Shown piece after piece: positions 8,118-19,087 of a stretch of 64,000 bases of DNA (the first letter of the stretch is position 1; every line of letters starts with the position of its first letter). The position numbers were made by a program, and so were the translations under genes. Origin of the DNA: Alphaproteobacteria bacterium (GTDB lineage: Bacteria > Pseudomonadota > Alphaproteobacteria > Sphingomonadales > Sphingomonadaceae); assembly GCA_030424845.1 (NCBI GenBank), contig JAUHWC010000002.1, positions 372,001-436,000 of the forward strand. Reading direction: 5' to 3'. The notes beneath the pieces were generated by a model. The model searched no databases and had not been told where the DNA came from. It was given only the letters and a program-made list of their open reading frames with translations.

Positions 8118-9410
8118 TCAGGGGCGGGCCTGCCCCGTTCCCAGAACCTGCCACTTGTATGTCGTCAGCCCTTCCAGCGCGACCGGCCCGCGAGCATGCA
8201 GGCGGCCCGTGGCAATGCCGATCTCCGCACCAAGGCCGAACTCGCCGCCATCGGCGAACTGGCTGGAAGCATTGTGCATCACGATGGCGCTGTCCACTTC
8301 GGCCAGGAAAATGTCTGCCACTTCCTGGTCAGCGGTGATGATCGCATCGGTATGGCCCGAGGAATGGGCGGCGATGTGATCCATCGCATCGTCGACATCA
8401 TCGACAATCGCGACCGAAGCCACCGCATCGAGGTATTCGGTATCCCAATCCTGCGAGGTGGCCGGCTTGATCCGCGGATCGATCGCTTGCGCGCGCTTGT
8501 CTCCGCGCAGCTCGCAACCGGCATCGATCAAGGCGCCGATGACGCTTTCGGCAGCGGGGAACTTCGCATCGATCAGCAGCGTTTCCAGCGCCCCGCAGAT
8601 GCCGGTGCGGCGCATCTTGGCATTCACCACCACGTCGCGCGCCATCTGCGGGTCGGCGGCAGAATGGATGTAGGTATGGCAAATGCCGTCGAGATGGGCG
8701 AGCACGGGAACGCGGGCATCGTTCTGCACGCGCTCCACCAGGCTCTTGCCGCCGCGCGGCACGATCATGTCGATCAGGCCGGCGGCGCGCAGCATCGCGC
8801 CCACCGCCTCGCGGTCCTGCGTGGGCATCAGCTGGATGGCTTCGGCAGGAACGCCCTTGCTGGCCAGCCCTTCGACCATCGCGGCATGGATCGCCCGGTT
8901 GGAATGCACCGCCTCGCTGCCGCCGCGCAGCAACGCGGCATTGCCTGACCGCAGGCAGAGCGCCGCGGCATCGGCTGTGACGTTGGGGCGGCTTTCGTAG
9001 ATGATGCCGATCAGGCCGATGGGGATGCGGCGGCGCACCAGCTCCATCCCGGCAGGCGCCTTGCTGCGATCGATCACCTGGCCCACCGGATCAGGCAGGC
9101 TTGCCACATTCTCGATCGCGGCGGCGACACCTTCAAGGCGGGCCGCGTCCAGCCGCAGCCTGTCGAGCATCGCGCCCGTCAGGCCGTTGGCCTGGCCGGC
9201 AGCCACGTCTTTCGCGTTTTCCGCCAGTACCTTGGCAGCGTTGGCGCGCAGGCTCGCGGCAGCTGCCACAAGCGCCGCGGCCTTGTCCGCATCGCTCATT
9301 CGCGCCAGCACGCGCTGGGCCTTGCGTCCCGCCCGGGCAAGCGTGTTCACCAGTTCCCCGGCGTCTTCCTGTGTCTGTATTGCATGTGCCATCGGCGGCG
9401 CACCTACCAT
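8118..9410 (-). CDS. proA: Glutamate-5-semialdehyde dehydrogenase (gamma-glutamyl phosphate reductase)
   Basis: Second enzyme of proline biosynthesis; reduces gamma-glutamyl phosphate with NADPH. The 430-residue protein has the catalytic cysteine in RRTGICGALETLL (Cys272) and the family motifs IGIIYESRPNVT and VPRGGKSL. The start at 9410 (MVGAPPMAHA) has a good AGGAA about 4-5 nt upstream; an alternative ATG at 9392 has a weaker site. It begins the minus-strand proA-AKR-nadD-rsfS run and diverges from the M23 peptidase gene across 217 bp that should hold both promoters. No proB is visible in the window. Confidence 0.95.
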   Translation of the reverse strand: MVGAPPMAHAIQTQEDAGELVNTLARAGRKAQRVLARMSDADKAAALVAAAASLRANAAKVLAENAKDVAAGQANGLTGAMLDRLRLDAARLEGVAAAIENVASLPDPVGQVIDRSKAPAGMELVRRRIPIGLIGIIYESRPNVTADAAALCLRSGNAALLRGGSEAVHSNRAIHAAMVEGLASKGVPAEAIQLMPTQDREAVGAMLRAAGLIDMIVPRGGKSLVERVQNDARVPVLAHLDGICHTYIHSAADPQMARDVVVNAKMRRTGICGALETLLIDAKFPAAESVIGALIDAGCELRGDKRAQAIDPRIKPATSQDWDTEYLDAVASVAIVDDVDDAMDHIAAHSSGHTDAIITADQEVADIFLAEVDSAIVMHNASSQFADGGEFGLGAEIGIATGRLHARGPVALEGLTTYKWQVLGTGQARP

Positions 9411-9627
9411 TCGTTTCCTGCCTTGTCAGGGCCTTTGCGTCTCGCGACTCGATTCCCCCAAATTCGATTTTGTTCCCGGAATTTTGTGCGCTGCCGCAGA
9501 TATGGCAACGACTCGTCGCAGCGATGGTTCGACTCGCCCCAAAGGGAGAAGAGTCCGATGGACCTGCCGGGAACGCCCGTTAGGCATCATTGCCGAGTTG
9601 GGATTTATTGAACCGTAAGGGGTCGTT

Positions 9628-10812
9628 TTGGACACGCAAACCGCTGGCGGATTTTGGGACCGCCTGCGGGCCTGGTTCCCGGAGCGTGAGTTCTTCATGC
9701 GCTCCCAGGGGCAGGTTCGCTTCATTACCATTACCAGCAGGATGCAGATGACCGCTGCCGGGCTGGCGCTGTTCGCGCTGCTGGGCTGGGGCGGCTCCAT
9801 GGGCGTGATGGCCGTCAGCCAGTGGCAGGCGAGTTCCGAGCGCGAGCAGTTGCTGGACCGCGAAGCGCAGGTCGCTGATGCCGAGACCCGCCTCAACGCC
9901 TATCGCGATGACCTCGAAGCAACCACGGCAGACCTCGCCAAGCGGCAGGACTTCCTGGATGGCATCCTGTCCGCCCTGCCCGAGGACCTTCTGGCCGAGG
10001 GCGAGGAAGAGACGGATACGGTCAGCGATTCCGCTGCCGAATCCGAAGAACTGATCGGCCTCATCGAGAATGCGATTCCCGAAGCGCTGGGCCTTGCCCA
10101 GCTCGAAGCGCGCCAGCTGGCCTTCGTCGAACGGCTGACCCGCTATGCCGATCGCCGTGCCCAGCGCACCGAGGAGGCGATCCGCTCTCTCGGCCTCGAT
10201 CCGCGCATGGTCATGGTGGCTGACGAGAACGCATTGGGTGGTCCGCTGGAGATGCTCTCCTCGGATGCCGACGGTTCGCTTGATCCGCGCTTCGAGCGGA
10301 TGGCGCTGAGCCTTTCGCGCATGAGTGCGCTGGAACGCGGCCTGAGCGAGATCCCGCAGGTGATGCCCGCCGATATCCGTCACATCTCCTCCGGCTTCGG
10401 GTATCGCCGCGATCCCTTTACCGGCCGTGCGGCGATGCATCGCGGGCTGGATTTCCGCGGCCCGCGCGGCGCGCCGATCCTGGCGGCGGCAGATGGCCGC
10501 GTCAGCTTCGTGGGCACCAAGGCCGGCTATGGCCGGGTGGTGGAAATCACCCACGGCAACGGCATGATGACCCGCTATGCCCACATGTCGCGCTGGGATG
10601 CCAAGGTCGGCCAGCAGGTGGCCGCCGGCGACCAGATCGGCCGCATCGGCAGCACCGGCCGATCCACCGGCCCGCATCTTCACTTCGAAGTCCATATCAA
10701 CGGGACCGCGGTCAATCCGCGACCCTTCCTGGAGACTGCGCCCCATGTTCTCGAAGAAGCCCGGGCGGAGTTCACCGCGTCCGATAGCGAAGCCCACGAT
10801 CATGGCGAATAA
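9628..10812 (+). CDS. Membrane-anchored M23 family metallopeptidase
   Basis: A predicted peptidoglycan endopeptidase facing the periplasm. The 394-residue protein has a cytoplasmic N-terminus, one membrane segment (about 43-66), a coiled-coil region (about 70-190) and a C-terminal LytM domain. All zinc and catalytic residues are visible: His271 and Asp275 in HRGLD, His319 in RYAHM, and His350/His352 in GPHLHFE. It starts with TTG preceded by AAGGGG. Its last 68 bp overlap the bactofilin gene, matching the recurrent M23-bactofilin pairing in which the cytoskeletal protein localises the hydrolase. The substrate bond is not known. Confidence 0.92.
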   Translation: MDTQTAGGFWDRLRAWFPEREFFMRSQGQVRFITITSRMQMTAAGLALFALLGWGGSMGVMAVSQWQASSEREQLLDREAQVADAETRLNAYRDDLEATTADLAKRQDFLDGILSALPEDLLAEGEEETDTVSDSAAESEELIGLIENAIPEALGLAQLEARQLAFVERLTRYADRRAQRTEEAIRSLGLDPRMVMVADENALGGPLEMLSSDADGSLDPRFERMALSLSRMSALERGLSEIPQVMPADIRHISSGFGYRRDPFTGRAAMHRGLDFRGPRGAPILAAADGRVSFVGTKAGYGRVVEITHGNGMMTRYAHMSRWDAKVGQQVAAGDQIGRIGSTGRSTGPHLHFEVHINGTAVNPRPFLETAPHVLEEARAEFTASDSEAHDHGE

Positions 10813-11215
10813 CAACGCCACCTTCTCGGTCCTGGGATCCGACGTCACCATCCGCGGCGATGTCGAGGCATCGGCTGACCTGCATGTGGACGGCACGGTG
10901 ATCGGCGATCTCAGCTGCACCTCGCTGGTGCAGGGAGAGGCCAGCCATATCGAAGGCAATATCAAGGCCGAGAGCGCGCGCCTGTCCGGCAAGATCAAGG
11001 GCACCATCGCCGCACGCGAGCTGGTGATCCTCAAGAGCGCCAAGATCGAAGGCGATGTTTCCTACGAAACGCTGACGATCGAACAGGGTGCGGCTGTCGA
11101 TGGCCGTTTCTCGCCCAATGGCCTTTCCGGCGAATCGCGCGGTGCGCCCGCTGCGAGAGTGCAGGCCAAGGAAGACGATGGCAGCGAACCGAAGCTGTCG
11201 CTGGCATCGAACTAG
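10745..11215 (+). CDS. bacA: Bactofilin
   Basis: A polymer-forming cytoskeletal beta-helix protein, usually membrane-bound and guiding local cell-wall synthesis. The 156-residue product has the central bactofilin domain (TFSVLGSDVTIRGDVEAS through VDGRFSP) and a short charged C-terminal tail. ATG 10745 gives an N-terminus MFSKKPGRS; this MFSK-type leader is the known membrane-targeting peptide of bactofilins. ATG 10802 would remove it. A GGAG lies 10 nt before 10745. The gene therefore starts 68 bp inside the peptidase gene in another frame, indicating coupled expression. Confidence 0.9.
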   Translation: MFSKKPGRSSPRPIAKPTIMANNNATFSVLGSDVTIRGDVEASADLHVDGTVIGDLSCTSLVQGEASHIEGNIKAESARLSGKIKGTIAARELVILKSAKIEGDVSYETLTIEQGAAVDGRFSPNGLSGESRGAPAARVQAKEDDGSEPKLSLASN

Positions 11216-11244
11216 TCCGCAAGGACCCCACTAGCTCCAAAAGA

Positions 11245-11272
11245 AAAGGGCGGCCTCGCAAGGCCGCCCTTT
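11245..11272. terminator. Intrinsic terminator between bacA and trcR, probably bidirectional
   Basis: AAAGGGCGGCCT pairs with AGGCCGCCCTTT around a CGCA loop, a perfect 12-bp stem including the A/T ends. TTTCT follows on the plus strand and AAAAG precedes it, giving U-rich tails in both directions. It separates two convergent genes. Confidence 0.88.
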
Positions 11273-11299
11273 CTGCTTGTGGCGATGATGGGGGGGCAA

Positions 11300-12034
11300 T
11301 CAGCCCTGGCTGTCTTCGCCCTCACCGGCTTCGGCGGCACGCTTGGCTTCGAGCCATGCTTCGGCTTCGGCTTCCTGCGCGGCCTGTGCGGCAGCCTTGG
11401 CGGCGGCTTCACGCTCCGCCTTCAGCTCCTCGATCAGGGCGGCGCGGTCATCCTTCTTCTCGACTGCCGGCGCTGCTGCTTCTTCGCCTTCGTCAGCAGG
11501 CGCCATGGCGGCGGCCTTCTTGGCGGCCTTGGCAACCGCCGCGTCCAGCTCGCGCTGCGAACACAGGCCCAGCGTCACCGGGTCCTTGGGCTGGATGTTG
11601 GAGATGTTCCAGTGCGAACGGTCGCGGATGGCGTTGATCGTGTTGCGCGTGGTGCCGATCAGCTTGCCGATCTGCGCATCGGAGATTTCCGGGTGGCTGC
11701 GCAGGATCCAGGCGATGCCGTCGGGCTTGTCCTGGCGCTTGGAGACCGGCGTGTAGCGCGGGCCCTTGGTGCGGCTGACATCGACCGGGGCCTTCTGCAT
11801 CTGCAGGCGGTACTCGGGATCGGCCTGGCCCTTCTCGATCTCCTCATGCGTCAACTCGCCCGAATGGACCGGATCGCGGCCAGTGTACTTCGAGCCGGCA
11901 AGGTCATCCGCCATTGCCTGGACTTCGAGGATGTGCAGGCCGCAGAATTCGGCAATCTGTTCAAAGCTGAGACCGGTGTTGTCGATCAGCCAGGAAGCCG
12001 TTGCATGCGGCATGAGGGGAGTGGGCTGGGCCAC
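11300..12034 (-). CDS. trcR: Cell cycle transcriptional regulator TrcR (DUF1013 family)
   Basis: A predicted DNA-binding regulator of the alphaproteobacterial TrcR family. The 244-residue protein opens with the characteristic PLMPHATASWLIDNTGLSFEQIAEFCGLH block, continues with RTKGPRYTPVSKRQDKPDGIAWIL, and has a helix-turn-helix in ISDAQIGKLIGTTRNTINAIR followed by HWN. The last 80 residues are low-complexity Ala/Glu/Lys helix, not part of the conserved core. The GTG at 12034 has GGAG 8 nt upstream and gives the family N-terminus; the frame is open far upstream but that part is a shadow of the glycosyltransferase. Targets are not known from this sequence. Confidence 0.9.
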   Translation of the reverse strand: MAQPTPLMPHATASWLIDNTGLSFEQIAEFCGLHILEVQAMADDLAGSKYTGRDPVHSGELTHEEIEKGQADPEYRLQMQKAPVDVSRTKGPRYTPVSKRQDKPDGIAWILRSHPEISDAQIGKLIGTTRNTINAIRDRSHWNISNIQPKDPVTLGLCSQRELDAAVAKAAKKAAAMAPADEGEEAAAPAVEKKDDRAALIEELKAEREAAAKAAAQAAQEAEAEAWLEAKRAAEAGEGEDSQG

Positions 12035-12047
12035 GGTACTTCTCCGT

Positions 12048-12081
12048 TCAAAATAAACAGGCCGCCCCTCGCGGGACGGCC
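12048..12081 (-). terminator. Intrinsic terminator after the glycosyltransferase gene
   Basis: Read on the minus strand, GGCCGTCCC pairs with GGGGCGGCC around GCGA with one mismatch, and is followed by the T-rich run TGTTTATTTT. It lies 80-115 bp beyond the end of the glycosyltransferase and just ahead of trcR, so trcR should have its own promoter. Confidence 0.75.
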
Positions 12082-12162
12082 ATTGCACCTCGTGATCTAG
12101 TCGCTCCGTGGACAAACGGCAAGCATTTGAGTCGCCAGCGCCTGCGCAAGGCGCCCCGGCGA

Positions 12163-13206
12163 TCAGGCGATGGAAGGCGAAAGCCCGGTAATCTGTGCCC
12201 CGCACTCCACCGGATGAAGGGCTGACAGGAACTGCTCGGTGCTTGCCGCCCAGCTGTAGGAACGACCGTGCCGGCGGCAGTCCGCACGGTCCAGGACCAA
12301 CGCGGCAGCAATGGCATCCTCGATTCTCCCGGCCATTGCGCCGGCCTTGTCGGACAGGACATCCAGCGGCCCCGGCACGGGATAGGCGGCCACGGGCGTG
12401 CCGCAGGCCAGCGCCTCGATCATCACCAGGCCGAACGTGTCGGTTCTGCTGGGAAAGACGAACACATCCGCCCCGGCATAGCAGGAGGCAAGCGCATTGC
12501 CCGTCATCCTGCCGAGGAAGTGGGCTGAGGGATATTTCGCCCTCAGGCCATCGAGCGCCGGGCCATCGCCCACCACCACCTTCGATCCCGGATGGCTGTT
12601 CGCCAGGAAGGCCTCGATATTCTTCTCCACCGCCACGCGCCCGACATAGAGCTGGATCGGGCGCGGCAGGGAAAGGAACAGGTCCGGCGGGGCATGGTCG
12701 GGATGGAAGGTGGCGATATCGACCCCGCGCGACCAATGGCTGAACCGGGTCAGCCCTTGCGCGGCCAGTTGTGCGCGGATCGTCTCTGTTGCCACCATGA
12801 TCGTTGCGGCAGGGCGATGGAAATGGCGGATCACCGGCCAGATGTGGCGTGCAGCGATGCCGCTGCGCCGCTCGACATAATCGGGAAACTGCGTGTGATA
12901 GGCGGTGGTGAAGGCCCGGCCGTGGCGCAGGCACCAGCGCCGCGCCGCCCAGCCCAGCGGGCCTTCGGTGGCGATGTGGATGGCATCGGGCGAAAAGCGC
13001 TCGATCCGCTGGCCCACTGCACGCGGGCCGGCCAGCGCCAGGCGGATTTCCGGATAGGTCGGACAGGGGATCGAGCGATACTGGTCCGGTGCGATGATTT
13101 CCACCGCATGGCCGGCAGCGCGCAGCCTGTCGGTCACGCTGGCCAGCGTGCGCACCACGCCGTTGACCTGCGGCACCCATGCATCGGTGACGAGGGCGAT
13201 GCGCAT
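12163..13206 (-). CDS. GT4-type glycosyltransferase
   Basis: A predicted cytoplasmic or membrane-peripheral retaining glycosyltransferase acting on a lipid or surface glycan; acceptor unknown. The 347-residue GT-B protein begins MRIALVTDAWVPQVNGVVRTL and has the donor-site pattern VGDGPALDGL and the EX7E-type region FGLVMIEALACGTPVAAYPV. This resembles the family that adds mannose or glucuronate to diacylglycerol. The start at 13206 follows the phosphoesterase stop by 1 bp, so the two are translated together. No signal peptide or clear membrane segment is seen. Confidence 0.88.
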   Translation of the reverse strand: MRIALVTDAWVPQVNGVVRTLASVTDRLRAAGHAVEIIAPDQYRSIPCPTYPEIRLALAGPRAVGQRIERFSPDAIHIATEGPLGWAARRWCLRHGRAFTTAYHTQFPDYVERRSGIAARHIWPVIRHFHRPAATIMVATETIRAQLAAQGLTRFSHWSRGVDIATFHPDHAPPDLFLSLPRPIQLYVGRVAVEKNIEAFLANSHPGSKVVVGDGPALDGLRAKYPSAHFLGRMTGNALASCYAGADVFVFPSRTDTFGLVMIEALACGTPVAAYPVPGPLDVLSDKAGAMAGRIEDAIAAALVLDRADCRRHGRSYSWAASTEQFLSALHPVECGAQITGLSPSIA

Positions 13207-13207
13207 G

Positions 13208-14134
13208 TCAGGCCGCCTCGGGAACGCGGGCTGCGTCCTCGAATGTCGCATCGGCGGCGGCATCCTGTTCGCGGCGCGCGATTTCCTCGGGCCAGTGGAG
13301 GATTTCCATGCGCCCGTCCTCATGTTCGACCAGGGCGTTGCAGCCTTCCACCCAATCGCCATCGTTCCAGTATTCGATGTCCTTTCCCTGATGCGGGAAC
13401 AGCCGGTGTTCGGCCGTGTGGATGTGGCCGCAGACCACGCCATCGACCCCGCGCTGGGCAGCGGCGCGCGCCACCACTTCCTCGTAGCGGGAGATGAACT
13501 CGACCGCGTTCTTTACCTTGTGCTTGGCCATCTTCGACAGGGACCAGTAGGGCAGGCCCAGCTTCTGGCGGAAGGCGTTGACCCACTGGTTCAGCGCCAT
13601 CATCGCGTGGTAGGCGGCATCGCCGACGAAGGCGAGCCAGCGGTGGGCGAGCATGATCGTGTCGAATTCGTCGCCATGCAGCACCATCAGCCTGCGGCCG
13701 TCCGCCGTTTCGTGAACGGCCGCGCGCCTGATTTCCACCCCGCCGAAATGGAGCCCGCTGAACTGGCGGAACATCTCGTCATGGTTTCCGGGAATATAGA
13801 CGATGCGGGTGCCGCGCTTGGCGCGCTTCAGTATGCGCCAGACGATATCGTTGTGCGTGGCCGGCCAGTAGAGCTTCTTCTTCAGCCGCCAGCCGTCGAT
13901 GATGTCCCCCACCAGGTACATCGTCTCGCTGTCGACATTGTCGAGGAAGTCGATCAGCAGCTCGGCATTGCAGCCCTTGGTGCCCAGGTGGACATCGCTG
14001 ATCCAGATCGTGCGGAACTTGCGCCGCTCGCCGCGCACCCGTTCAGGAACGGAAGGTTCGTGCGGTTCCGCAAAGGGCAAGCGGGGCGCGGGAATGGAAT
14101 TACCGAAATTGCCTTCGATATATTCGCCGAACAT
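13208..14134 (-). CDS. UDP-2,3-diacylglucosamine diphosphatase-like metallophosphoesterase
   Basis: A calcineurin-like phosphoesterase of the LpxH group. Metal-binding motifs are all visible in order: SDVHLG, GDIIDGW, GNHDE, HGDEFD and GHIHTAEH. The 308-residue protein is longer than classical LpxH (about 240), with N- and C-terminal extensions. Many alphaproteobacteria use LpxI for this lipid A step, so this protein may serve another phospholipid or glycolipid. Its 1-bp linkage to a GT4 glycosyltransferase suggests the pair makes one glycolipid. The exact substrate is undetermined. Confidence 0.85.
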   Translation of the reverse strand: MFGEYIEGNFGNSIPAPRLPFAEPHEPSVPERVRGERRKFRTIWISDVHLGTKGCNAELLIDFLDNVDSETMYLVGDIIDGWRLKKKLYWPATHNDIVWRILKRAKRGTRIVYIPGNHDEMFRQFSGLHFGGVEIRRAAVHETADGRRLMVLHGDEFDTIMLAHRWLAFVGDAAYHAMMALNQWVNAFRQKLGLPYWSLSKMAKHKVKNAVEFISRYEEVVARAAAQRGVDGVVCGHIHTAEHRLFPHQGKDIEYWNDGDWVEGCNALVEHEDGRMEILHWPEEIARREQDAAADATFEDAARVPEAA

Positions 14135-14273
14135 GGGCCAATCGTCCCCAAAGCTGCTTCTCTGGCTCCGGGGCTATGGCGGATGAATGTGACAGGCGAA
14201 TCACGGTTCGGAGGCAGAACCGCGACATTGTGACTGTTTGGTGGCGGGCACAGGCAGGTCTGGCGAAGGCCTC

Positions 14274-15164
14274 TCAGCCGTCGATCACATAGGGCTGCGC
14301 ACCGAGCCAGGGCGATACCATGTTGTAGGGCACGGTGACGAAAACCGCCTCCACCCCGGCGATCTTGCCGCCCACGATCTTGAACAGTTCGAGCAACACG
14401 AAGCTGTGCGGGAAGTGGAAGATGGACTTGTGCTTGCTGCCATCGGTCCAGGTCACGTCCATCACCTTGCCGGCATGGTCGATGAAGCCGGCTGCGCAGA
14501 CGATGCCCTTCTCCTCGTCCACCAGCGGATAGCGGCGGTCTCGCAGGCGGTCGTCGTAGATATACTGGCCAAGGCGGAACTGGTCCGCCGTGCCCATGGC
14601 GGCGATGGGATAGCCTTCGATATGGGTGTTGGTGGTCTGCAGGCCGTTTTCGATCCGGTCGCAATCATCGGTGAAATCGGCATGCAGCGTGCCGTCATTC
14701 AGTTCCAGCGTTTCGAAATAGCCGTTGGCGATGGCGATCATCTCCTCGCGCGAGGAGCGTTCGCCTTCCGGCACATCCGCCAGCATCAACGCACGCGGCG
14801 CGGTGTAGCCTTCGATGCTTGGAAAGGGGCCGAATTCCATCTCGCGGCAGATGATCGTTTCGACTTCGGTGATGGCATCGCCGCTGCAGGCCATGCGCAT
14901 GCCCATTATCGCGGGATGGCCGTATTCCTCGATCACGCCGAACCAGCTGACCTGCCCGGTGGAGACATCGGCGCATTTGAGGTCATAGTTCGCGCGGCGC
15001 GCGGAAATGGTGTTCCATACACCGTCGCCCACCTTCAGCTGGACATTGTTTTCCGTGAAGATCGCATCCGGCGCGAAAGCAAGGCGCGAAGGATCTTTCG
15101 CCACCAGCGCATCGAGATAGGCATCGGCGCGAGCATAAAGCGCCTCGCGGGTCCAAACGGTCAT
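14274..15164 (-). CDS. SnoaL/NTF2-like (DUF8021-type) protein of unknown function
   Basis: The 296-residue protein looks like two tandem NTF2/SnoaL-type alpha+beta barrels: one from TREALYARADAYLDALVAKDPSRL to about 130, the second from SREEMIAIANGYFETLELNDGTL to the end. Conserved features include FTENNVQLKVGDGVW and DDCDRIENGLQTTN. Related proteins are found near dehydrogenases acting on aromatic or steroid-like substrates, but no reaction can be assigned. It starts 3 bp after the quinone oxidoreductase stop codon, so the two form an operon. No signal peptide. Confidence 0.75.
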   Translation of the reverse strand: MTVWTREALYARADAYLDALVAKDPSRLAFAPDAIFTENNVQLKVGDGVWNTISARRANYDLKCADVSTGQVSWFGVIEEYGHPAIMGMRMACSGDAITEVETIICREMEFGPFPSIEGYTAPRALMLADVPEGERSSREEMIAIANGYFETLELNDGTLHADFTDDCDRIENGLQTTNTHIEGYPIAAMGTADQFRLGQYIYDDRLRDRRYPLVDEEKGIVCAAGFIDHAGKVMDVTWTDGSKHKSIFHFPHSFVLLELFKIVGGKIAGVEAVFVTVPYNMVSPWLGAQPYVIDG

Positions 15165-15167
15165 GTC

Positions 15168-16154
15168 CTATTCCTCTCCGACAGCAAGCACGATCTTCCC
15201 GAAGTGCTCGCCGGATTCCATGTGTTCATGCGCCCTTGCCGCCTGTTCCAGCGGATATGTGCTGTCCATCTGCGGGCGCAGCCTGCCTTCGCTGACGAAG
15301 GGCCAGGCATTGGCGGCAATCTCGCCTGCCAGCAGCGCCTTGAAGGCATCCGAGCGCGGGCGCAGGGTCGATCCGGTCAGCGTCTGGCGTTTCACCATCA
15401 GCTTGACCACGCTGATTTCCGCGGTGACCCCGCCCAGCGTGGCGATGGTGACCAGCCGGCCGTCCACCGCAAGGCAATCGAGATTGCGCTGGGTATAGCT
15501 GCCCGCCACCATGTCGAGCACCACGTCGGCGCCCTTACCGCCGGTGAAATCCTTCACGGCCTCGACGAAATCGGCCTCGCGGTAATTGATCGCCAGCTGC
15601 GCGCCGATGCTGCGCGCCTGCTCGCACTTGGCATCGCTGCCGCAGGTGGTGATCACGGTGATGTCGAACAGCCCGGCCAGCTTGATCGCCATCGAGCCGA
15701 TGCCGCTGGTGCCGCCGTGCACCAGCAGCACCTCGCCATCGCGGATACAGCCGCGCTGGAAGACATTGTGCCACACGGTGAACAGCGTTTCGGGCATGGC
15801 CGCGGCCTCTGCCATCGACAGACCTGCGGGCACGGGCAGGCATTGGCCGGCAGGCACGGCGCAATATTCGGCATAGCCGCCGCCATTGGCGAGGGCGCAG
15901 ACCTCCTGGCCCAGCAGTTCCGGCTCGACACCATCGCCAAGGGCAACAATTGTTCCCGAAACTTCCAGCCCGGGCAGGTCGCTGGCGCCGGGCGGCGGGG
16001 GATAAAGCCCGGCCCGCTGCAGGCAATCCGGCCGGTTCACGCCGGCGTGGCTGACCCTCACCAATACCTCGCCCGCAGCCGGAACAGGCACATCGCGCTG
16101 CTCCACTTGCAGCACTTCCGGCCCCCCTGCGCGCGAAATCGCCACGGCCTTCAT
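15168..16154 (-). CDS. NAD(P)H quinone oxidoreductase (PIG3-type zinc-free MDR)
   Basis: A medium-chain dehydrogenase/reductase that reduces quinones or activated alkenes with NADPH. The 328-residue protein starts MKAVAISRAGGPEVLQ and contains HAGVNRPDCLQRAGLYPPPPG, a hallmark of PIG3-type quinone reductases, plus the Rossmann motif VHGGTSGIGSMAIKLA. Zinc ligands of alcohol dehydrogenases are absent. ATG 16154 was chosen on homology; the frame extends upstream without family similarity. It is followed within 3 bp by the SnoaL-like gene and diverges from the DUF1192 gene. Confidence 0.9.
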   Translation of the reverse strand: MKAVAISRAGGPEVLQVEQRDVPVPAAGEVLVRVSHAGVNRPDCLQRAGLYPPPPGASDLPGLEVSGTIVALGDGVEPELLGQEVCALANGGGYAEYCAVPAGQCLPVPAGLSMAEAAAMPETLFTVWHNVFQRGCIRDGEVLLVHGGTSGIGSMAIKLAGLFDITVITTCGSDAKCEQARSIGAQLAINYREADFVEAVKDFTGGKGADVVLDMVAGSYTQRNLDCLAVDGRLVTIATLGGVTAEISVVKLMVKRQTLTGSTLRPRSDAFKALLAGEIAANAWPFVSEGRLRPQMDSTYPLEQAARAHEHMESGEHFGKIVLAVGEE

Positions 16155-16268
16155 CCTATCGGGAATGTCGCGTCCCACCACTTGCCCCCGCAAATGACCC
16201 CAAGTTCCACTGCTCATAGGAGGGCGACCCATTGACAGCAAGCACGCTGCTGGCAATGTTGCGATGCA

Positions 16269-16475
16269 ATGGAAGACGATGACCTTCCCCGCAGGCGCGG
16301 CGACGCCGCAGACCAACTGGCTGGCGAATTGCTGGACAGCTATTCGCAGGACGAGCTGTTGGCGCGCATCCAGTTGCTGGAAGCGGAAATCGTCCGGGTG
16401 AAGGCACAGCACGCCAAGGCGGCAGACCACCGCAAGCTGGCGGATGCCTTCTTCAAGCCGAGAGATGACGGGTGA
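16269..16475 (+). CDS. DUF1192 family small protein
   Basis: A 68-residue acidic protein (MEDDDLPRRRGDAADQLAGELLDSYSQDELLARIQLLEAEIVRVK split over its length). The DELLARIQLLEAEIxR segment is a short coiled coil typical of DUF1192, a small alphaproteobacterial family of unknown role. It stands alone between a divergent oxidoreductase gene and clpA, 190 bp upstream of the latter. It is not ClpS. Confidence 0.8.
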   Translation: MEDDDLPRRRGDAADQLAGELLDSYSQDELLARIQLLEAEIVRVKAQHAKAADHRKLADAFFKPRDDG

Positions 16476-16664
16476 TGGGGCCCGCAAGGATCCCGACAGA
16501 CCTCGCAATCGCGCTTTGGCGCACCATATATGACATGTCAGCCACCGAACCGGGGCCAACCCGGTCGCCATCCATCAACAGTGCAGTGCCGCGCAGGGTG
16601 AGAGCGGCGTTCGTACATTCGCAACATTTCAGAACGTAAGCTCCCCCCTAACGGATAGGACCCC

Positions 16665-19025
<2,361 letters not shown>

Positions 19026-19053
19026 TCCCTTCTTCCTGCGAGGACCATTCGCG

Positions 19054-19087
19054 AAAGGGCGGTGCCGGCAAATCGGTGCCGCCCTTT
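19054..19087 (+). terminator. Intrinsic terminator after clpA
   Basis: AAAGGGCGG (19054-19062) pairs with CCGCCCTTT (19079-19087), with an inner partial GCCG/CGGT stem, ending in a short T-run. It lies 28 bp after the clpA stop and before the haemoglobin gene. Confidence 0.85.

Noticed and set aside
12035-13180. N-terminal extension of the trcR frame giving a 626-residue protein
   Set aside because: The extra part is a frame-shifted shadow of the glycosyltransferase and crosses an intrinsic terminator; TrcR starts at the GTG with a ribosome site.
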